From Deltaproteobacteria bacterium (lineage in GTDB: Bacteria > Myxococcota_A > UBA9160 > UBA4427), in NCBI GenBank assembly GCA_011051925.1, contig DRKE01000086.1:1-16587 (forward strand): a DNA stretch of 16,587 nt. Direction: 5' to 3'. Positions within the stretch are counted from its first letter, which is position 1, and the number at the start of each line of letters is the position of its first letter. Under the pieces are notes generated by a model. It saw only the letters and a program-made list of their open reading frames with translations. It was not told the origin of the DNA and did no database searches. Of the stretch, positions 16,277-16,587 are shown piece after piece. A program made the position numbers and the translations under genes.

Positions 16277-16587
16277 GTGAGTGCTCGAGTCCGCGAGGAT
16301 CCCCATCGAAGGGTCTGGCACGACCCGCTCACCCCGACCGCGCTTCTCCAGCGGACCCTTCGGGTCTTTCCCGACCGGGAGGCGATCGTCCATGGGAGGG
16401 AGCGCTGGAGCTGGCGGCGTTTCGGCGAAGAAGTCGGGCGCCTCGCCGGCGCGCTCGAACGCTGCGGCGTTCGTGCCGGGGATCGCGTCGCCGTGTTGCT
16501 CCCCAACACCCCCGTCCATCTGGCCGCGCATTTCGCGGCGCCCCTGCTCGTGGCTCCGCTGGTTTCGATCAACACGCGTCTCTCGCC
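16277..16587 (+). CDS. AMP-binding acyl-CoA synthetase, N-terminal part (runs off window)
   Basis: The first 103 residues of an ANL-superfamily enzyme that activates a carboxylic acid with ATP and links it to CoA. After a short leader the sequence reads DPLTPTALLQRTLRVFPDRE, VHGRERWSWRRFGEE, ALERCGVRAGDRVAVLLPNT and then HFAAPLLVAPLVSINTRLS. This pattern (PNTP, HF..P, NTRL) is typical of the medium-chain acyl-CoA ligase group that includes DmdB and plant AAE enzymes, rather than acetyl-CoA synthetase. The ATP-binding and catalytic motifs lie beyond the window, so the substrate is unknown. The start is GTG; ATG at 16241 is an in-frame alternative. The octamer cluster just upstream may control it and the divergent hydrolase. 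Confidence 0.88.
   Translation, partial: MSARVREDPHRRVWHDPLTPTALLQRTLRVFPDREAIVHGRERWSWRRFGEEVGRLAGALERCGVRAGDRVAVLLPNTPVHLAAHFAAPLLVAPLVSINTRLS

Noticed and set aside
16315..16330. TGGCAC resembling half of a sigma-54 promoter
   Set aside because: No TTGC element at the right spacing, and it lies inside the acyl-CoA synthetase coding sequence.
16100..16531. N-terminal extension of the alpha/beta hydrolase
   Set aside because: The extra residues show no fold pattern, and the DNA is better explained by the divergent control region and the acyl-CoA synthetase start.

Overview
The window is GC-rich, densely coded bacterial chromosome. Gene spacing, the CheR/CheB/CheD/CheX set, a GatCAB amidotransferase and especially the receiver-DUF4388-DnaJ-TPR protein point to a deltaproteobacterial-type organism (Myxococcota, Desulfobacterota or a related uncultured lineage). 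That placement is inference from gene content; there is no rRNA or tRNA here to fix it. No IS element, phage gene, CRISPR array or tRNA was seen.

Region 1 (1-7119, + strand) is the downstream part of a chemotaxis operon. It holds the 3' end of a chemoreceptor gene, cheR, cheB, cheD, a single-domain cheY, a CheX-like phosphatase, an HDOD-domain gene and two tandem MinD/FlhG-like ATPase genes. The first eight genes are separated by 27 nt or less, or overlap; only the two ATPase genes are further apart (130 nt, with hairpins). CheA and CheW are not in the window and probably lie upstream. The set covers receptor methylation (CheR), demethylation and deamidation (CheB, CheD), output (CheY) and signal removal (CheX-like). 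The HDOD protein and the ATPase pair are the unusual additions and may serve array or flagellar placement.

Region 2 (7041-8708, - strand) is a DEAD-box RNA helicase whose 3' end overlaps the last ATPase gene by 79 bp, tail to tail. It diverges from region 3 across 79 bp.

Region 3 (8788-12081, + strand) is gatC-gatA-gatB, the tRNA-dependent amidotransferase operon, which makes Gln-tRNA(Gln) and/or Asn-tRNA(Asn) from mischarged tRNAs.

Region 4 (12229-15165, + strand) holds a large receiver-DUF4388-J-domain-TPR protein and a branched-chain aminotransferase (ilvE). A strong inverted repeat follows ilvE and separates it from the convergent gene.

Region 5 (15242-16587) is an alpha/beta hydrolase on the - strand, divergent from the truncated 5' end of an AMP-binding acyl-CoA synthetase gene with a GTG start on the + strand. 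The 177 bp between them carries at least five copies of an octamer half-site arranged as inverted repeats, the best regulatory signal in the window.

The strongest leads are the octamer cluster, the tandem ATPases inside a chemotaxis operon, and the four-module protein with a degenerate receiver.
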